From Gammaproteobacteria bacterium (GTDB taxonomy: Bacteria > Pseudomonadota > Gammaproteobacteria > JACKNK01): a stretch of 64,000 bases of DNA. Location: the NCBI GenBank assembly GCA_024234895.1, contig JACKNJ010000009.1, positions 1-64,000 of the forward strand, read 5' to 3'. The position numbers and the translations under genes are program-made. Shown piece by piece: positions 17,142 through 25,721 of the stretch (positions are counted from its first letter, which is position 1; each line of letters begins with the position of its first letter). Under the pieces are notes generated by a model. That model did not search any database. It was not told the origin of the DNA and saw only the letters and a list, made by a program, of their open reading frames with translations.

Positions 17142-17170
17142 TTGACGACTAGGTATGGGGTGCCTAAATT
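17142..17170 (+). promoter_or_regulatory. predicted nrdJa promoter
   Basis: TTGACG (17142-17147), a 17-base spacer and TAAATT (17165-17170). Transcription would start near 17177, at the edge of the downstream NrdR-like box, leaving a leader of about 128 bases. Confidence 0.6.
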
Positions 17171-17177
17171 CGCCACA

Positions 17178-17193
17178 CCACAACATCTTGTGG
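17178..17193. promoter_or_regulatory. NrdR-box-like palindrome at the predicted start site
   Basis: CCACAACATCTTGTGG is symmetric apart from its centre and shares the ACAA...TTGT frame of NrdR boxes. Its position over the predicted transcription start fits repression. Confidence 0.6.
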
Positions 17194-17304
17194 TTCGCGG
17201 CAAAACCACCCGGATCGCCCCCCAGGCCCACGAAGAGGCCGCGACCGGCCGCGAGAGGTAGCGAAGTCGCACCGATAACCAAGAATGAGAGGGGTCGAAG
17301 TCCA

Positions 17305-20300
17305 ATGTCCCGAGCACACCTGCATCCCGTGCCAGCCAGCGTCGCCGAAATTCCGCTGCAACCGGCCTCCCAGGACATCTGGGACAAGAAATATCGCCTC
17401 AAGGCGAAGGACGGTCGCGTCATCGATCAGGAGATCGACGACACCTACAAGCGCGTCGCCCGCGCCCTGGCCGATGTCGAGGAAGAGAGCATCCGCGAGC
17501 GTTGCTACAAGGACTTCCTGTGGGCGCTGCGTCACGGCGCGATTCCGGCCGGCCGCATCACCTCGAACGCGGGCGCCCTGGAGCACAAGCCGGCGACCTC
17601 GACCATCAACTGCACCGTGTCCGGGACCATCGGCGACTCGATGGACAACATCCTGGAGAAGGTCCATGAGGCCGGCCTGACCCTGAAGGCGGGCTGCGGC
17701 ATCGGCTACGAATTCTCCACGCTGCGTCCGAAGGGCGCCTACGTGTCCGGCGCCGGCGCCTACACCTCGGGCCCGCTGTCGTTCATGGATATCTACGACA
17801 AGATGTGTTTCACGGTGTCCTCGGCGGGTGGTCGCCGCGGCGCGCAGATGGCGACCTTCGACGTCGGCCATCCGGACGTCATCGACTTCATCCGCGCCAA
17901 GCGCGAGGACGGTCGTCTGCGTCAGTTCAACCTGTCACTGCTGATCACCGAGGAGTTCATGGAAGCGGTCAAGCACGACCGCGACTGGAAGCTGGCCTTC
18001 CCGATCACCGCCAAGGAAGCCGACGAGGACGGCATCGACCTGCGCGACGCCGAGACCGTGATCTGGCGCGACTGGCCGGCAAACGAGAAGTACGTCGTCA
18101 ACGAGGCCGGCAAGGTCGCCTGCAAGGTCTACAAGGTCATCCGCGCGCGCCGCGTCTGGGACGTGATCATGTCCTCGACCTACGACTACGCCGAGCCGGG
18201 GTTCATCCTGATCGACAAGGTCAACGAGATGAACAACAACTGGTTCTGCGAGAACATCCGCGCGACCAACCCCTGTGTCACCGCCGACACCTGGGTGCAG
18301 ACCACCGACGGCCCCAAGCAGGTCCACGACCTGGTCGGTCGCAAGTTCGTGACCCTGGTCGACGGCAAGGCTTTCTCCTCCGGTGCCGAGGGTTTCTTCC
18401 GCACCGCCCACAAGCCGGTCATGCGCCTGCAGACGGCGGAAGGCTACAACCTGCGCCTGACCCCGGATCACCGGGTCCGCCGCGTCACCCGCTTCACCCG
18501 CTACGCGACCGACACCGAATGGTGTGAGGCCCGCAAGCTGCGCGCCGGTGACCGCGTGCTGTTGAACGACCACCGCGAGAGCGCCGTCTGGGAAGGCAAC
18601 TACGGCGAGGACGAGGGTTACCTGCTCGGCCTGCTGGTCGGCGAAGGTCAGCTGACCGAGGAAACCGCCGAGCTGACCGTGTGGGCGCAGGCCGCCGTCA
18701 TGGGCGGCAGCGTCGGCGGCCTGACCGCCGGCGTGCAGCACGTCATGGAGTCCGCGCTGGCCGCCGCCCGCAGCCTGCCGCGTCGCAGCGAACTGGTCGG
18801 CTGGCGCAAGGTCAGCGGTTCCAACCAGTACCGCCTGCGGCTCGGCTCCCTGCACAAGCTGGCCACCAAGCTGGGCATGAATCGCGGCGACACCCCGATC
18901 ACCCCGGCCGCCGAGGCCACCTCGTCCGCGTTCCACGTCGGCTTCCTGCGCGGCATGTTCGACGCGCACGGCTCGGTGCAGGGCAACCAGGATCACGGCG
19001 TCAGCGTGCGTCTGCCGGAGCACGACATCACCAAGCTGGAAGCCGCGCAGCGCATGCTGCTGCGTCTCGGCATCGCCGGCCGCATCTACAAGGACCGTCG
19101 CAAGGACTCGCGCAGCAAGGATGGCGAAGGCAGCTACCACGAACTGGTCATCTCCGGCGCCAATCTGCGCGAATTCGCCGAGCGTGTCGGCTTCGGTGAC
19201 TCCGACAAGTCCAGGCGTCTGACCGACGCCATCGACGGCTACAAGCGTGAGCTCAACCGCGAGCGTTTCGTGGCGCGCGTCGAGTCGCTGGAACTGGATG
19301 GCATCGAAGACGTGTTCGACGTGCAGATCCCGGGCATCAACACCTTCGACGCCAACGGCCTGCACGCCCACAACTGCGGCGAGCAGCCGCTGCCGCCCTA
19401 CGGCTCCTGCCTGCTCGGCTCCGTGAACCTGACCAAGTTCGTGCGTGACCCGTTCACCAAGAAGGCGCACTTCGACTGGGCCGAGTACAAGCACGTCATC
19501 AGCACCTTCACCCGCATGCTGGACAACGTGGTCGAGATCAACGGCCTGCCGCTGGAACAGCAGCGCCACGAGATCGAGCACAAGCGTCGGCACGGCATGG
19601 GCTTCCTCGGCCTGGGCTCCACCGTGACCATGATGGGCATGAAATACGGCTCGCCGGAATCGCTGGAATTCACCGAGGAGGTGACCAAGACCATGGCGAT
19701 CGAGGGCTGGCACGCCGCCCTCGACCTGGCCAAGGAGAAGGGTCCGGCGCCGATCATGGAAGAGGACTTCACCGTAACCGCCGAGATGCTCGCGCACCGT
19801 CCGGAGATGGTCACCGACGGCTACAAGGTCGGCGATGTCGTGAAGGGCAAGGTCCTGCACGCCAGGTACAGCCGCTACATGCAGCGGGTCGCGACGGTCG
19901 ATGCCAAGCTGGTCGAGGAACTCGCCGAGGTCGGCGCGCGCTTCACCCACCACAGCTCCATCGCGCCGACCGGCACGATCTCGCTGTCGCTGGCCAACAA
20001 CGCCTCCAACGGCATCGAGCCAAGCTTTGCGCACCACTACTCACGCAACGTCATCCGCGAGGGCAAGAAGTCCAAGGAGAAGGTCGACGTCTGGTCCTTC
20101 GAACTGCTCGCCTACCGTGAGCTGGTCAACACCAAGGCGATGCCCTATGCGGAAGACGACGACGCGCGTCTGCCGGACTACTTCATCTCCGCCGACGACA
20201 TCGGCCCGAAAGAGCACGTCGACGTGCAGGCCGCCGCGCAGAAGTGGATCGACAGCTCCATCTCCAAGACCGCGAACGTCCCCACGGACTACCCCTACGA

Positions 20301-20556
20301 GGAGTTCAAGGACATCTACCTGTACGCCTACGAGCAGGGGCTGAAGGGCTGCACCACCTTCCGCTTCAACCCGGAAGCCTTCCAGGGCGTGCTGGTCAAG
20401 GAGAAGGACCTCGAGAACACCATCTACGAGTTCAAACTCGAGGACGGCAGCACGGTCAAACTGAAGGGCAACGAAGAGATCGAATACGACGGTGAAATCC
20501 ACACCGCCGCCAATCTCTACGACGCCCTCAAAGAAGGCTACTACGGCAAGTTCTGA
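17305..20556 (+). CDS. nrdJ: class II ribonucleotide reductase large subunit NrdJa, intein-containing precursor
   Basis: 1083 residues from the ATG at 17305 (SD GAGGGGT ten bases upstream); a longer frame exists but lacks a ribosome site. After removal of a 367-residue intein (residues 324-690) the mature protein has 716 residues. Core features are IPAGRITSNAGALEHKP, the substrate-proximal Cys in STINCTVSG, and NPCGEQPLPPYGSC with the catalytic thiyl cysteine; the late loop APTGTISL is also present. The protein ends KEGYYGKF without the C-terminal redox cysteines, which are on the separate downstream gene, as in the NrdJa/NrdJb pair of Pseudomonas aeruginosa. The enzyme uses adenosylcobalamin to make deoxyribonucleotides with or without oxygen. 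Confidence 0.94.
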   Translation: MSRAHLHPVPASVAEIPLQPASQDIWDKKYRLKAKDGRVIDQEIDDTYKRVARALADVEEESIRERCYKDFLWALRHGAIPAGRITSNAGALEHKPATSTINCTVSGTIGDSMDNILEKVHEAGLTLKAGCGIGYEFSTLRPKGAYVSGAGAYTSGPLSFMDIYDKMCFTVSSAGGRRGAQMATFDVGHPDVIDFIRAKREDGRLRQFNLSLLITEEFMEAVKHDRDWKLAFPITAKEADEDGIDLRDAETVIWRDWPANEKYVVNEAGKVACKVYKVIRARRVWDVIMSSTYDYAEPGFILIDKVNEMNNNWFCENIRATNPCVTADTWVQTTDGPKQVHDLVGRKFVTLVDGKAFSSGAEGFFRTAHKPVMRLQTAEGYNLRLTPDHRVRRVTRFTRYATDTEWCEARKLRAGDRVLLNDHRESAVWEGNYGEDEGYLLGLLVGEGQLTEETAELTVWAQAAVMGGSVGGLTAGVQHVMESALAAARSLPRRSELVGWRKVSGSNQYRLRLGSLHKLATKLGMNRGDTPITPAAEATSSAFHVGFLRGMFDAHGSVQGNQDHGVSVRLPEHDITKLEAAQRMLLRLGIAGRIYKDRRKDSRSKDGEGSYHELVISGANLREFAERVGFGDSDKSRRLTDAIDGYKRELNRERFVARVESLELDGIEDVFDVQIPGINTFDANGLHAHNCGEQPLPPYGSCLLGSVNLTKFVRDPFTKKAHFDWAEYKHVISTFTRMLDNVVEINGLPLEQQRHEIEHKRRHGMGFLGLGSTVTMMGMKYGSPESLEFTEEVTKTMAIEGWHAALDLAKEKGPAPIMEEDFTVTAEMLAHRPEMVTDGYKVGDVVKGKVLHARYSRYMQRVATVDAKLVEELAEVGARFTHHSSIAPTGTISLSLANNASNGIEPSFAHHYSRNVIREGKKSKEKVDVWSFELLAYRELVNTKAMPYAEDDDARLPDYFISADDIGPKEHVDVQAAAQKWIDSSISKTANVPTDYPYEEFKDIYLYAYEQGLKGCTTFRFNPEAFQGVLVKEKDLENTIYEFKLEDGSTVKLKGNEEIEYDGEIHTAANLYDALKEGYYGKF
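18274..19374 (+). other. intein with LAGLIDADG endonuclease inside NrdJa
   Basis: 367 residues from Cys1 (CVTADTWVQTTDG, block A) to the His-Asn end (FDANGLHAHN) with Cys as the +1 extein residue. Block B TPDHRV has the expected T-x-x-H. Splicing residues therefore look intact. The DOD endonuclease core has block C YLLGLLVGEG with its acid (E). Block E reads FLRGMFDAHGSV, where the second catalytic acid (normally D in DADG) is His. The homing activity is probably lost or reduced while splicing remains. The insertion point precedes the catalytic cysteine of the reductase, so splicing is a precondition for enzyme activity. Confidence 0.93.
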
Positions 20557-20577
20557 CGGACCGGCCAACAGCGTTTT

Positions 20578-20644
20578 GCCGCAAAGACGCCAAGGCGCAA
20601 AGAAAATCCGAAGAGAAATCTTCGCGACTTTGCGTCTTTGCGGC
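20578..20644. repeat. inverted repeat, family F (GCAAAGACGC type), between nrdJa and nrdJb
   Basis: 20578-20602 (GCCGCAAAGACGCCAAGGCG...) pairs with 20628-20644 (CTTTGCGTCTTTGCGGC). It lies in the 161-base gap separating the two reductase genes. Confidence 0.8.
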
Positions 20645-20717
20645 GATAACCGGGCATCCGGATAATTACTACACGGTCGGTCCGACGCCGGCCTGACACA
20701 CAGCGAGGTCACCCCCC

Positions 20718-21446
20718 ATGGCCATCAAGATCGAAAAGAAAATCACCGGCTACAAGGTCGAGAAGCCGGAAGACGTCGCCGCCGCCAAGGCCAAGGCGGC
20801 CGCGGAGGCGAAGCGCAAGACTGCCGAAATCATCCAGATGCACGAAGCCATCGAGCGCCCCGGGTGTCTCGAAGGCACGACCTACAAGATCAAGACCCCG
20901 CTGTCGGAGCATTCGCTCTACGTCACGGTCAACGACATCATCCTCAACCCGGACACGGAGCATGAGCAGCGCCGTCCCTTCGAGATCTTCATCAACTCGA
21001 AGAACATGGATCACTTCCAGTGGATCGTCGCGCTGACCCGGATCCTCTCCGCCGTGTTCCGCAAGGGTGGCGACGTGACCTTCCTGGTCGAGGAAATGAA
21101 GGCCGTGTTCGACCCGCGCGGCGGCTACTTCAAGCCCGGCGGCAAGTTCATGCCCTCGCTGGTCGCCGAGATCGGCGACGTCATCGAGCAGCACCTGACC
21201 CGCATCGGCATGCTGCGCAACGAGCTCGACGAGCACCAGAAGGCCTTCATCGCCAAGAAGAAGGCCGAACTGGCCGGCAGGGCGGTGGTCGATCACGACA
21301 CCTGCCGCACCGAGAACAAGGAAGAGCCGGATAACGGCGAATTCCCCGCCAACGCCCAGCTCTGCGTGAAGTGCAACACCAAGGCCATGGTGCAGATGGA
21401 CAACTGCATGACCTGCCTGAACTGCGGCGAGAGCAAGTGCGGCTGA
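20718..21446 (+). CDS. nrdJb: NrdJb, C-terminal component of the split class II ribonucleotide reductase
   Basis: 242 residues. A Lys-rich N-terminus (AIKIEKKITGYKVEKPEDVAAAKAKA) leads into the domain found at the end of undivided NrdJ proteins (RPFEIFINSKNMDHFQWIVALTRILSAVFRKGGDVTFLVEEMKAVFDPRGG). A cysteine cluster closes it: CVKCNTKAMVQMDNCMTCLNCGESKCG. The terminal cysteines probably re-reduce the active-site disulfide of NrdJa. A separate nrdJb gene is characterised in Pseudomonas aeruginosa, where both parts are needed for activity. It is in the same direction as nrdJa and followed 28 bases later by the dUTPase. Confidence 0.9.
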   Translation: MAIKIEKKITGYKVEKPEDVAAAKAKAAAEAKRKTAEIIQMHEAIERPGCLEGTTYKIKTPLSEHSLYVTVNDIILNPDTEHEQRRPFEIFINSKNMDHFQWIVALTRILSAVFRKGGDVTFLVEEMKAVFDPRGGYFKPGGKFMPSLVAEIGDVIEQHLTRIGMLRNELDEHQKAFIAKKKAELAGRAVVDHDTCRTENKEEPDNGEFPANAQLCVKCNTKAMVQMDNCMTCLNCGESKCG

Positions 21447-21474
21447 GGCCGGGCTGCCAGCGAAAGGAGCGATC

Positions 21475-21924
21475 ATGACTTCCGTCGTCATCCCGATCAC
21501 CGTCGTCACCGACATCCCCCACTTCCCGATCCCGGAGCGCAAGACCTTGGGCTCCGCCGGTGCCGATCTGCAGGCCGCGATCACCGAGCCGCTGACCATC
21601 GGCCCGGGTGGGTCGGCGCTGGTCAAGGCCGGTATCGCCATCGCCCTGCCGGAAGGTTACGAGGCGCAGGTCCGCCCCCGCTCCGGTCTGGCGCTCAAGC
21701 ACCAGATCACCGTGCTCAACTCCCCGGGCACCATCGACAGCGACTATCGCGGAGAGGTCGGCGTCATCCTGATCAATCACGGCAAGACCGACTTCGTCGT
21801 CGAGCCGCTGATGCGCATCGCGCAGATGGTCATCACCCAGGTCCCGAACACCATGTGGGTGCTGTCCGAGGAACTCGACCGCACCGAACGCGGCGCCGGC
21901 GGCTTCGGCCATACCGGCACCTGA
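21475..21924 (+). CDS. dut: dUTP diphosphatase (trimeric dUTPase or dCTP-deaminase-like fold)
   Basis: 149 residues with the five motifs of trimeric dUTPases: AGADLQA (1), PRSGLALKH (2), GTIDSDYRGEVGV (3), RIAQMVI (4) and RGAGGFGHTG (5, the Gly-rich P-loop-like tail). It cleaves dUTP to dUMP and PPi, keeping uracil out of DNA and supplying thymidylate synthesis. Its place directly after nrdJa/nrdJb makes this a dNTP-supply operon. A clear AAAGGAG ribosome binding site lies about seven bases upstream of the ATG. Confidence 0.93.
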   Translation: MTSVVIPITVVTDIPHFPIPERKTLGSAGADLQAAITEPLTIGPGGSALVKAGIAIALPEGYEAQVRPRSGLALKHQITVLNSPGTIDSDYRGEVGVILINHGKTDFVVEPLMRIAQMVITQVPNTMWVLSEELDRTERGAGGFGHTGT

Positions 21925-21952
21925 TCACACAAGGATTCCGGAGTCCTCCCGT

Positions 21953-22016
21953 GTCCGGCCAACAACGCGAGCCCAAGCCCGAGCCGGCGCGCGTTGTCTG
22001 GCCGGACCTTTGTTTT
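21953..22016 (+). terminator. long-stem terminator of the nrd/dut operon
   Basis: GTCCGGCCAACAACGCG (21953-21969) pairs with CGCGTTGTCTGGCCGGAC (21990-22007), with one mismatch and a loop of about 20 bases, followed by CTTTGTTTT. Confidence 0.75.
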
Positions 22017-22114
22017 CCACCGATCAACCTGTGGAACATCGGCAGCGAATTCCGCACGGCCTCCCGGACCGCCCCACCCGCTCCCGCCAACCCGAATCGC
22101 CCGCCCTCACATAG

Positions 22115-22195
22115 GTCGGGTTAGCCGCACAGCGGCGTAACCCGACGTGAGGTACCCGCCACCCACCACGCGCCTGCGGCGCTAACCCGAGCTAC
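22115..22195. repeat. inverted repeat, family E (GTCGGGTTAGCC type)
   Basis: GTCGGGTTAGCCGC pairs with GCGGCGTAACCCGAC (22115-22146). A second part, GCGCTAACCCGAGCTAC, lies at about 22179-22195. It sits between the convergent dut and MFS genes. Confidence 0.75.
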
Positions 22196-22209
22196 GGGGG
22201 CGGCATCGC

Positions 22210-23370
22210 TCAGGCGCGGGCGGTGCGCAGTTGCAGCAGCGGGATCAGGCCGAGACTCAACACCCCGCAGGCCAGCAAAGTCGCGCCGGCGTAGCCGCCG
22301 GACCACTCCGCCATGCCGCCGGCGATCGCCGGACCGATGACCTGGGCGATGCCGAAGGACAGGGTCAGGCGGCCCATCAGCTTGGCGGGGTTGCTGGGAT
22401 AGAGGTGCCCGGCCAGCGTGAGCACCACCGCGACGATGCCCATGAAGGTGAAGCCGAACAGGAAGGCGCCGAGCAGGATCAGCGGGGCTGAATTGCCGGG
22501 CAGGGTCAGCAGGATGCCGGCGATCTGGGTGAACCAGGCGATGAGCAACGCATCGATGTCGCCGAACCGGCGCGCGACCTGCTCCCAGAACAGGCAGGAC
22601 GGCGCGGCGGCCAGGCCGACCAGCACCCAGGCCCAGGGGGCGAGCGCGGCCAGGGTGTCGACCCCGGCAAGCATGTCGACCAGGAAGGTCGCACTGACCA
22701 CGTAACCGCAGCCGGCGGCGAAATAGGCGAATTGCAGCAGGCGGACGCGGCGGGCATCCGGCGGCGGCGAGCGACCCTGATCGAGCTGGGCAGCCGGATC
22801 GCGGCGCGGTGGCGACGGCACCCAGCGATGCGCGAGCCATGCCAGCGGGATGCCGAGCACGGTCAACGCCTCCCACTGGCCGCGCCAGTCGAGCCAGTGC
22901 GCCTGCACCGCGACCGCGATACCGGCCACCGCGAGACCCAGACCGACGCCACCGAAATAGAGCCCCATGCGCGGCCGATCGCCGTGGCGCAGCAGCGCAT
23001 GCATGACCAGCCCGGAACACAGCACCAGGCCGGCGGACGCGGCCAGACCGGCGAGGAACCGCAACAGTGCCCAAAGCCAGGGATCGGTCGTCCAGGCCAT
23101 CGCCGCCGTGGTGAGCAGCGCGACCAGCAGGCCGAGGCGGAACAGCCGGTCCTTCAGGTGGATGTCGTGCAGACGCGCGGCCAGCACCGCGCCACCCAGA
23201 TAGCCAAGGTAATTGCTGGCGGCGAGCAGGCCGCCGTCGGCGTCGCTGAAGCCCGGTACGCCGGCCTGCATCAGCGGCAGCAGCGGGGTGTAGGCGAAGC
23301 GCGCGATGCCGACGGTCAGCACCAGCGCGGAGATGCCGCCCCAGACGATGCGGCGCGCGTCGGAATCCAC
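22210..23370 (-). CDS. YbfB/YjiJ-family MFS transporter
   Basis: 386 residues with about twelve membrane helices. The N-terminus GISALVLTVGIARFAYTPLLPLM and SDADGGLLAASNYLGYLGGAVL are characteristic of the YbfB/YjiJ branch of the major facilitator superfamily. The central loop (PSPPRRDPAAQLDQGRSPPPDARR) separates the two six-helix halves. Substrates for this branch are unknown. It is followed 103 bases downstream on the same strand side by unrelated genes and appears monocistronic. Confidence 0.88.
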   Translation of the reverse strand: MDSDARRIVWGGISALVLTVGIARFAYTPLLPLMQAGVPGFSDADGGLLAASNYLGYLGGAVLAARLHDIHLKDRLFRLGLLVALLTTAAMAWTTDPWLWALLRFLAGLAASAGLVLCSGLVMHALLRHGDRPRMGLYFGGVGLGLAVAGIAVAVQAHWLDWRGQWEALTVLGIPLAWLAHRWVPSPPRRDPAAQLDQGRSPPPDARRVRLLQFAYFAAGCGYVVSATFLVDMLAGVDTLAALAPWAWVLVGLAAAPSCLFWEQVARRFGDIDALLIAWFTQIAGILLTLPGNSAPLILLGAFLFGFTFMGIVAVVLTLAGHLYPSNPAKLMGRLTLSFGIAQVIGPAIAGGMAEWSGGYAGATLLACGVLSLGLIPLLQLRTARA

Positions 23371-23473
23371 GTTTCACCCCACCATCGGATAGTCGTGGCC
23401 GCGAGCGTAGTTCATCGCGCGCGGCTCATTGGCGATCAACCTGCGGGCGTTCGAAGGCCTCGCGGCCCGCCCA

Positions 23474-24019
23474 TCAGTCCTGCACGTAGAACCAGCCCCA
23501 GTCGAAGCCGCTGACATCCTTGAGCAGACCGCGCAGTTCGTCGCTGGGCACCGCCTCGGAGGGATGCACGCCGCCGATCTCGATCAGCACGCGACCGACG
23601 CCCCCGTTCTCGCGCCAGCGGATCTCGCTGGCGTCACTGGCTTCGCCGCATTTCGGGCAGGTCCACTCGGCGATGCTCTCCCAAGCCAGCTTGATCGGCT
23701 GCCAGTCGCCGATCACCCCGTTGCAGTGCGGGCAGCGCGGTCGGACGGTGTTGCGCCCGGCCAGCAGGCGCGCGCGTCGATACGGCCCGGACAGGCGGAT
23801 GAAGGCGTAATCGCCACCGTCGTCGCGCGGCTCCATCGGCAGGTAAGGCATGCAGCCGAGGAAGGTGATCAATTCCATGATCCGGGGACCCGCCAGGTGC
23901 GTGCCGTCGTCCTGCATGTCGCCGATCAGGCCGACACCCAGCAGGCGGGCTCGCAGCGGGCCGAGATCGGGCAGGCTGTCCCGCGCCGACAGCGGATGCA
24001 GGACCAGGCGGTTACTCAT
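23474..24019 (-). CDS. zinc-ribbon protein, function unknown
   Basis: 181 residues from the ATG at 24019. The N-terminal half (LHPLSARDSLPDLGPLRARLLGVGLIGDM, then LAGPRIMELITFLGCMPYLPMEP) is followed by two CxxC pairs (RCPHCNG about 104-110 and WTCPKCGE about 129-135), forming a zinc ribbon, and a C-terminal domain ending DVSGFDWGWFYVQD. The start lies inside the end of the gamma-glutamyltransferase gene with an eight-base overlap, so the two are translationally coupled. I do not recognise the family. Metal binding is supported by the cysteine spacing, but a catalytic role is not. Confidence 0.78.
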   Translation of the reverse strand: MSNRLVLHPLSARDSLPDLGPLRARLLGVGLIGDMQDDGTHLAGPRIMELITFLGCMPYLPMEPRDDGGDYAFIRLSGPYRRARLLAGRNTVRPRCPHCNGVIGDWQPIKLAWESIAEWTCPKCGEASDASEIRWRENGGVGRVLIEIGGVHPSEAVPSDELRGLLKDVSGFDWGWFYVQD

Positions 24020-25721
24020 CGGTCGCGGACTCCGGCGCACGAACCTCGGCCTGACCGCCGCCGCGCGGATCGCTGGCCGCTTGCAGCTTGCCGGTCGCCG
24101 GCTCGATCACGATGACGTGCATGTTGCCGTAGCCGCCCTGGACCGGCTTCATGGTGTGGCCGAGCCGCCGCATGGCATCCAGCCAGGCGTTGTCGGCGAG
24201 CCGGTTGCCGGCCACGCCGTCCTCGTACTGGACCTCGTCGGGCAGGAACTGGTGGTGGAAGCGCAGCCGATTGACCATGGTTTCCGCGTCGCCACCCGCC
24301 CAGAAATCCAGCGCCGCCAGCAACACCATGCTGATGATGCGGCTGCCACCGGGGGTGCCGACCACGGCGACGCGGCCTTCGTGTTCGAGGAAGCTCGGGC
24401 TCATGCTCGACAACATGCGCCGGCCGGGCGCGATGGCATTGGCCTCGGCACCGATCAGGCCGTAGACGTTGGGCACGCCGGGCTTGGCGGAGAAGTCGTC
24501 CATCTCGTCGTTGAGCAGCACGCCGGTGCCGGGCACGACGAAGGCGGCGCCGAACGGATAATTGATGCTCAGGGTCGCGGCGACGCGGTTGCCGTCCGCA
24601 TCCACAATAGAGAAGTGGGTGGTGTCCTGGCCCTGGCCCGTGCCACCGCCGCCGACCGGGAGGAATTCGGAAGGCGTCGCGCGGTCGGGCCGGATGCCGG
24701 CGCGCAGACCGGCCGCATACATCGGATCGAGCAGACGCGTGAGCGGCATCTCGACCTGATCGGGGTCGCCGAGGTATTCGGCGCGGTCGCGGTAGGCGCG
24801 GCGCATCGCCTCGATGAGCCAATGGCTGCGCTGCGCCGGTTGCAGCCCACGCAGGTCGACATCGGCAAGGATGTTGAAAATCTGCGCCAGCACAACGCCG
24901 CCCGACGACGGCGGAGGCGCGCTGGTCAGCTTCATGCCGCGATATTCGGCGCGGATCGGCTCGCGCTCGACGACCTGATAGCCGGCGAGGTCGGGTTCGC
25001 TCCAGATACCGCCGGCGGCGCGCACCCCGTTGAGCAGGCGCTCACCCACCTCACCGGCATAGAAACCATCGCGGCCACGCTCGGCCAGCGCGGTCAGGGT
25101 GTCCGCGAGATCGTTCTGCACGATGCGCTTGCCGGGCAGCGGCGGCGCGCCGTTATCGAGAAACACCCTTGCCGCGTCGGGCGAGGCGCGCAGCGCATCG
25201 GCGCGGAACATCGCCATGCGCTGGAAGAACGCATCGGTGACGAAGCCTTCCCGGGCGAGACGGATGGCCGGCGCCAGGCTGGTGGTCAGCGGCAACCGCC
25301 CGTAACGCCCGGCGAGATGATCCAGAGCGGCGGGTATGCCGGGAATGCCGGCGGCCAGCGGACCATCGATGGAGGCGCGCGGAATCACCTCGCCACGTGC
25401 GTCCAGATACATGTTGCGGGTCGCCGCCAGGGGCGCCTTCTCACGGGCGTCGACGAAGGTCTCGAAACCGTCTGCGGCGCGATGCAGCAGGTAGAACCCG
25501 CCACCGCCCAGGCCGGAGCCGTAGGGTTCGACGACCGCCAGCGCGGCGCTTACCGCGACCGCCGCATCGAAGGCGTTGCCGCCGGCGGCGAGCACCTCCA
25601 TGCCGGCACCGGTCGCCGCCGGGTGGGCGCTGGCGATGGCGGCCTGTCTGGCGTCGGCCAGTGCGCCGGCGCTGACGATGACGCCGAGCAGCAGCGCCAG
25701 GCCGCGCATGACTTCAGTCAT
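24012..25721 (-). CDS. ggt: gamma-glutamyltransferase
   Basis: 569 residues. The first ATG (25721) gives TEVMRGLALLLGVIVSAGALA; an internal ATG at 25709 gives a cleaner signal peptide. Family landmarks are GMEVLAAGGNAFDAAVA, PYGSGLGGGGFYLL, the substrate region DAREKAPLAA, the self-cleavage/catalytic Thr at about residue 367 in GQGQDTTHFSIVD, and the loop RRMLSSMSPSF. GGT is a periplasmic autoprocessed heterodimer that hydrolyses or transfers the gamma-glutamyl group of glutathione. Both ends overlap neighbours by eight bases (ferredoxin upstream, zinc-ribbon gene downstream). Confidence 0.93.
   Translation of the reverse strand: MTEVMRGLALLLGVIVSAGALADARQAAIASAHPAATGAGMEVLAAGGNAFDAAVAVSAALAVVEPYGSGLGGGGFYLLHRAADGFETFVDAREKAPLAATRNMYLDARGEVIPRASIDGPLAAGIPGIPAALDHLAGRYGRLPLTTSLAPAIRLAREGFVTDAFFQRMAMFRADALRASPDAARVFLDNGAPPLPGKRIVQNDLADTLTALAERGRDGFYAGEVGERLLNGVRAAGGIWSEPDLAGYQVVEREPIRAEYRGMKLTSAPPPSSGGVVLAQIFNILADVDLRGLQPAQRSHWLIEAMRRAYRDRAEYLGDPDQVEMPLTRLLDPMYAAGLRAGIRPDRATPSEFLPVGGGGTGQGQDTTHFSIVDADGNRVAATLSINYPFGAAFVVPGTGVLLNDEMDDFSAKPGVPNVYGLIGAEANAIAPGRRMLSSMSPSFLEHEGRVAVVGTPGGSRIISMVLLAALDFWAGGDAETMVNRLRFHHQFLPDEVQYEDGVAGNRLADNAWLDAMRRLGHTMKPVQGGYGNMHVIVIEPATGKLQAASDPRGGGQAEVRAPESATDE

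Larger units (their letters stand above)
16745..17304 (+). promoter_or_regulatory. long AT-richer regulatory region upstream of nrdJa
   Basis: About 560 non-coding bases, clearly richer in A+T than the surroundings, especially 17028-17075. It contains candidate DnaA boxes, two NrdR-like boxes and a sigma-70-type promoter, listed separately. The stretch 16775-16800 holds an inverted pair ACTGAAAA/TTTTCAGT. Confidence 0.6.

Noticed and set aside
16745..17160. Chromosomal replication origin
   Set aside because: DnaA boxes and an AT-rich stretch are present, but no dnaA, dnaN, mnmG or rpmH/rnpA genes are nearby, and the sites can be explained by nrd regulation. Kept only as an alternative.
18274..19374. 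Group I intron or insertion sequence inside nrdJ
   Set aside because: The reading frame is continuous and carries intein splicing blocks at both ends. It is a protein intron.
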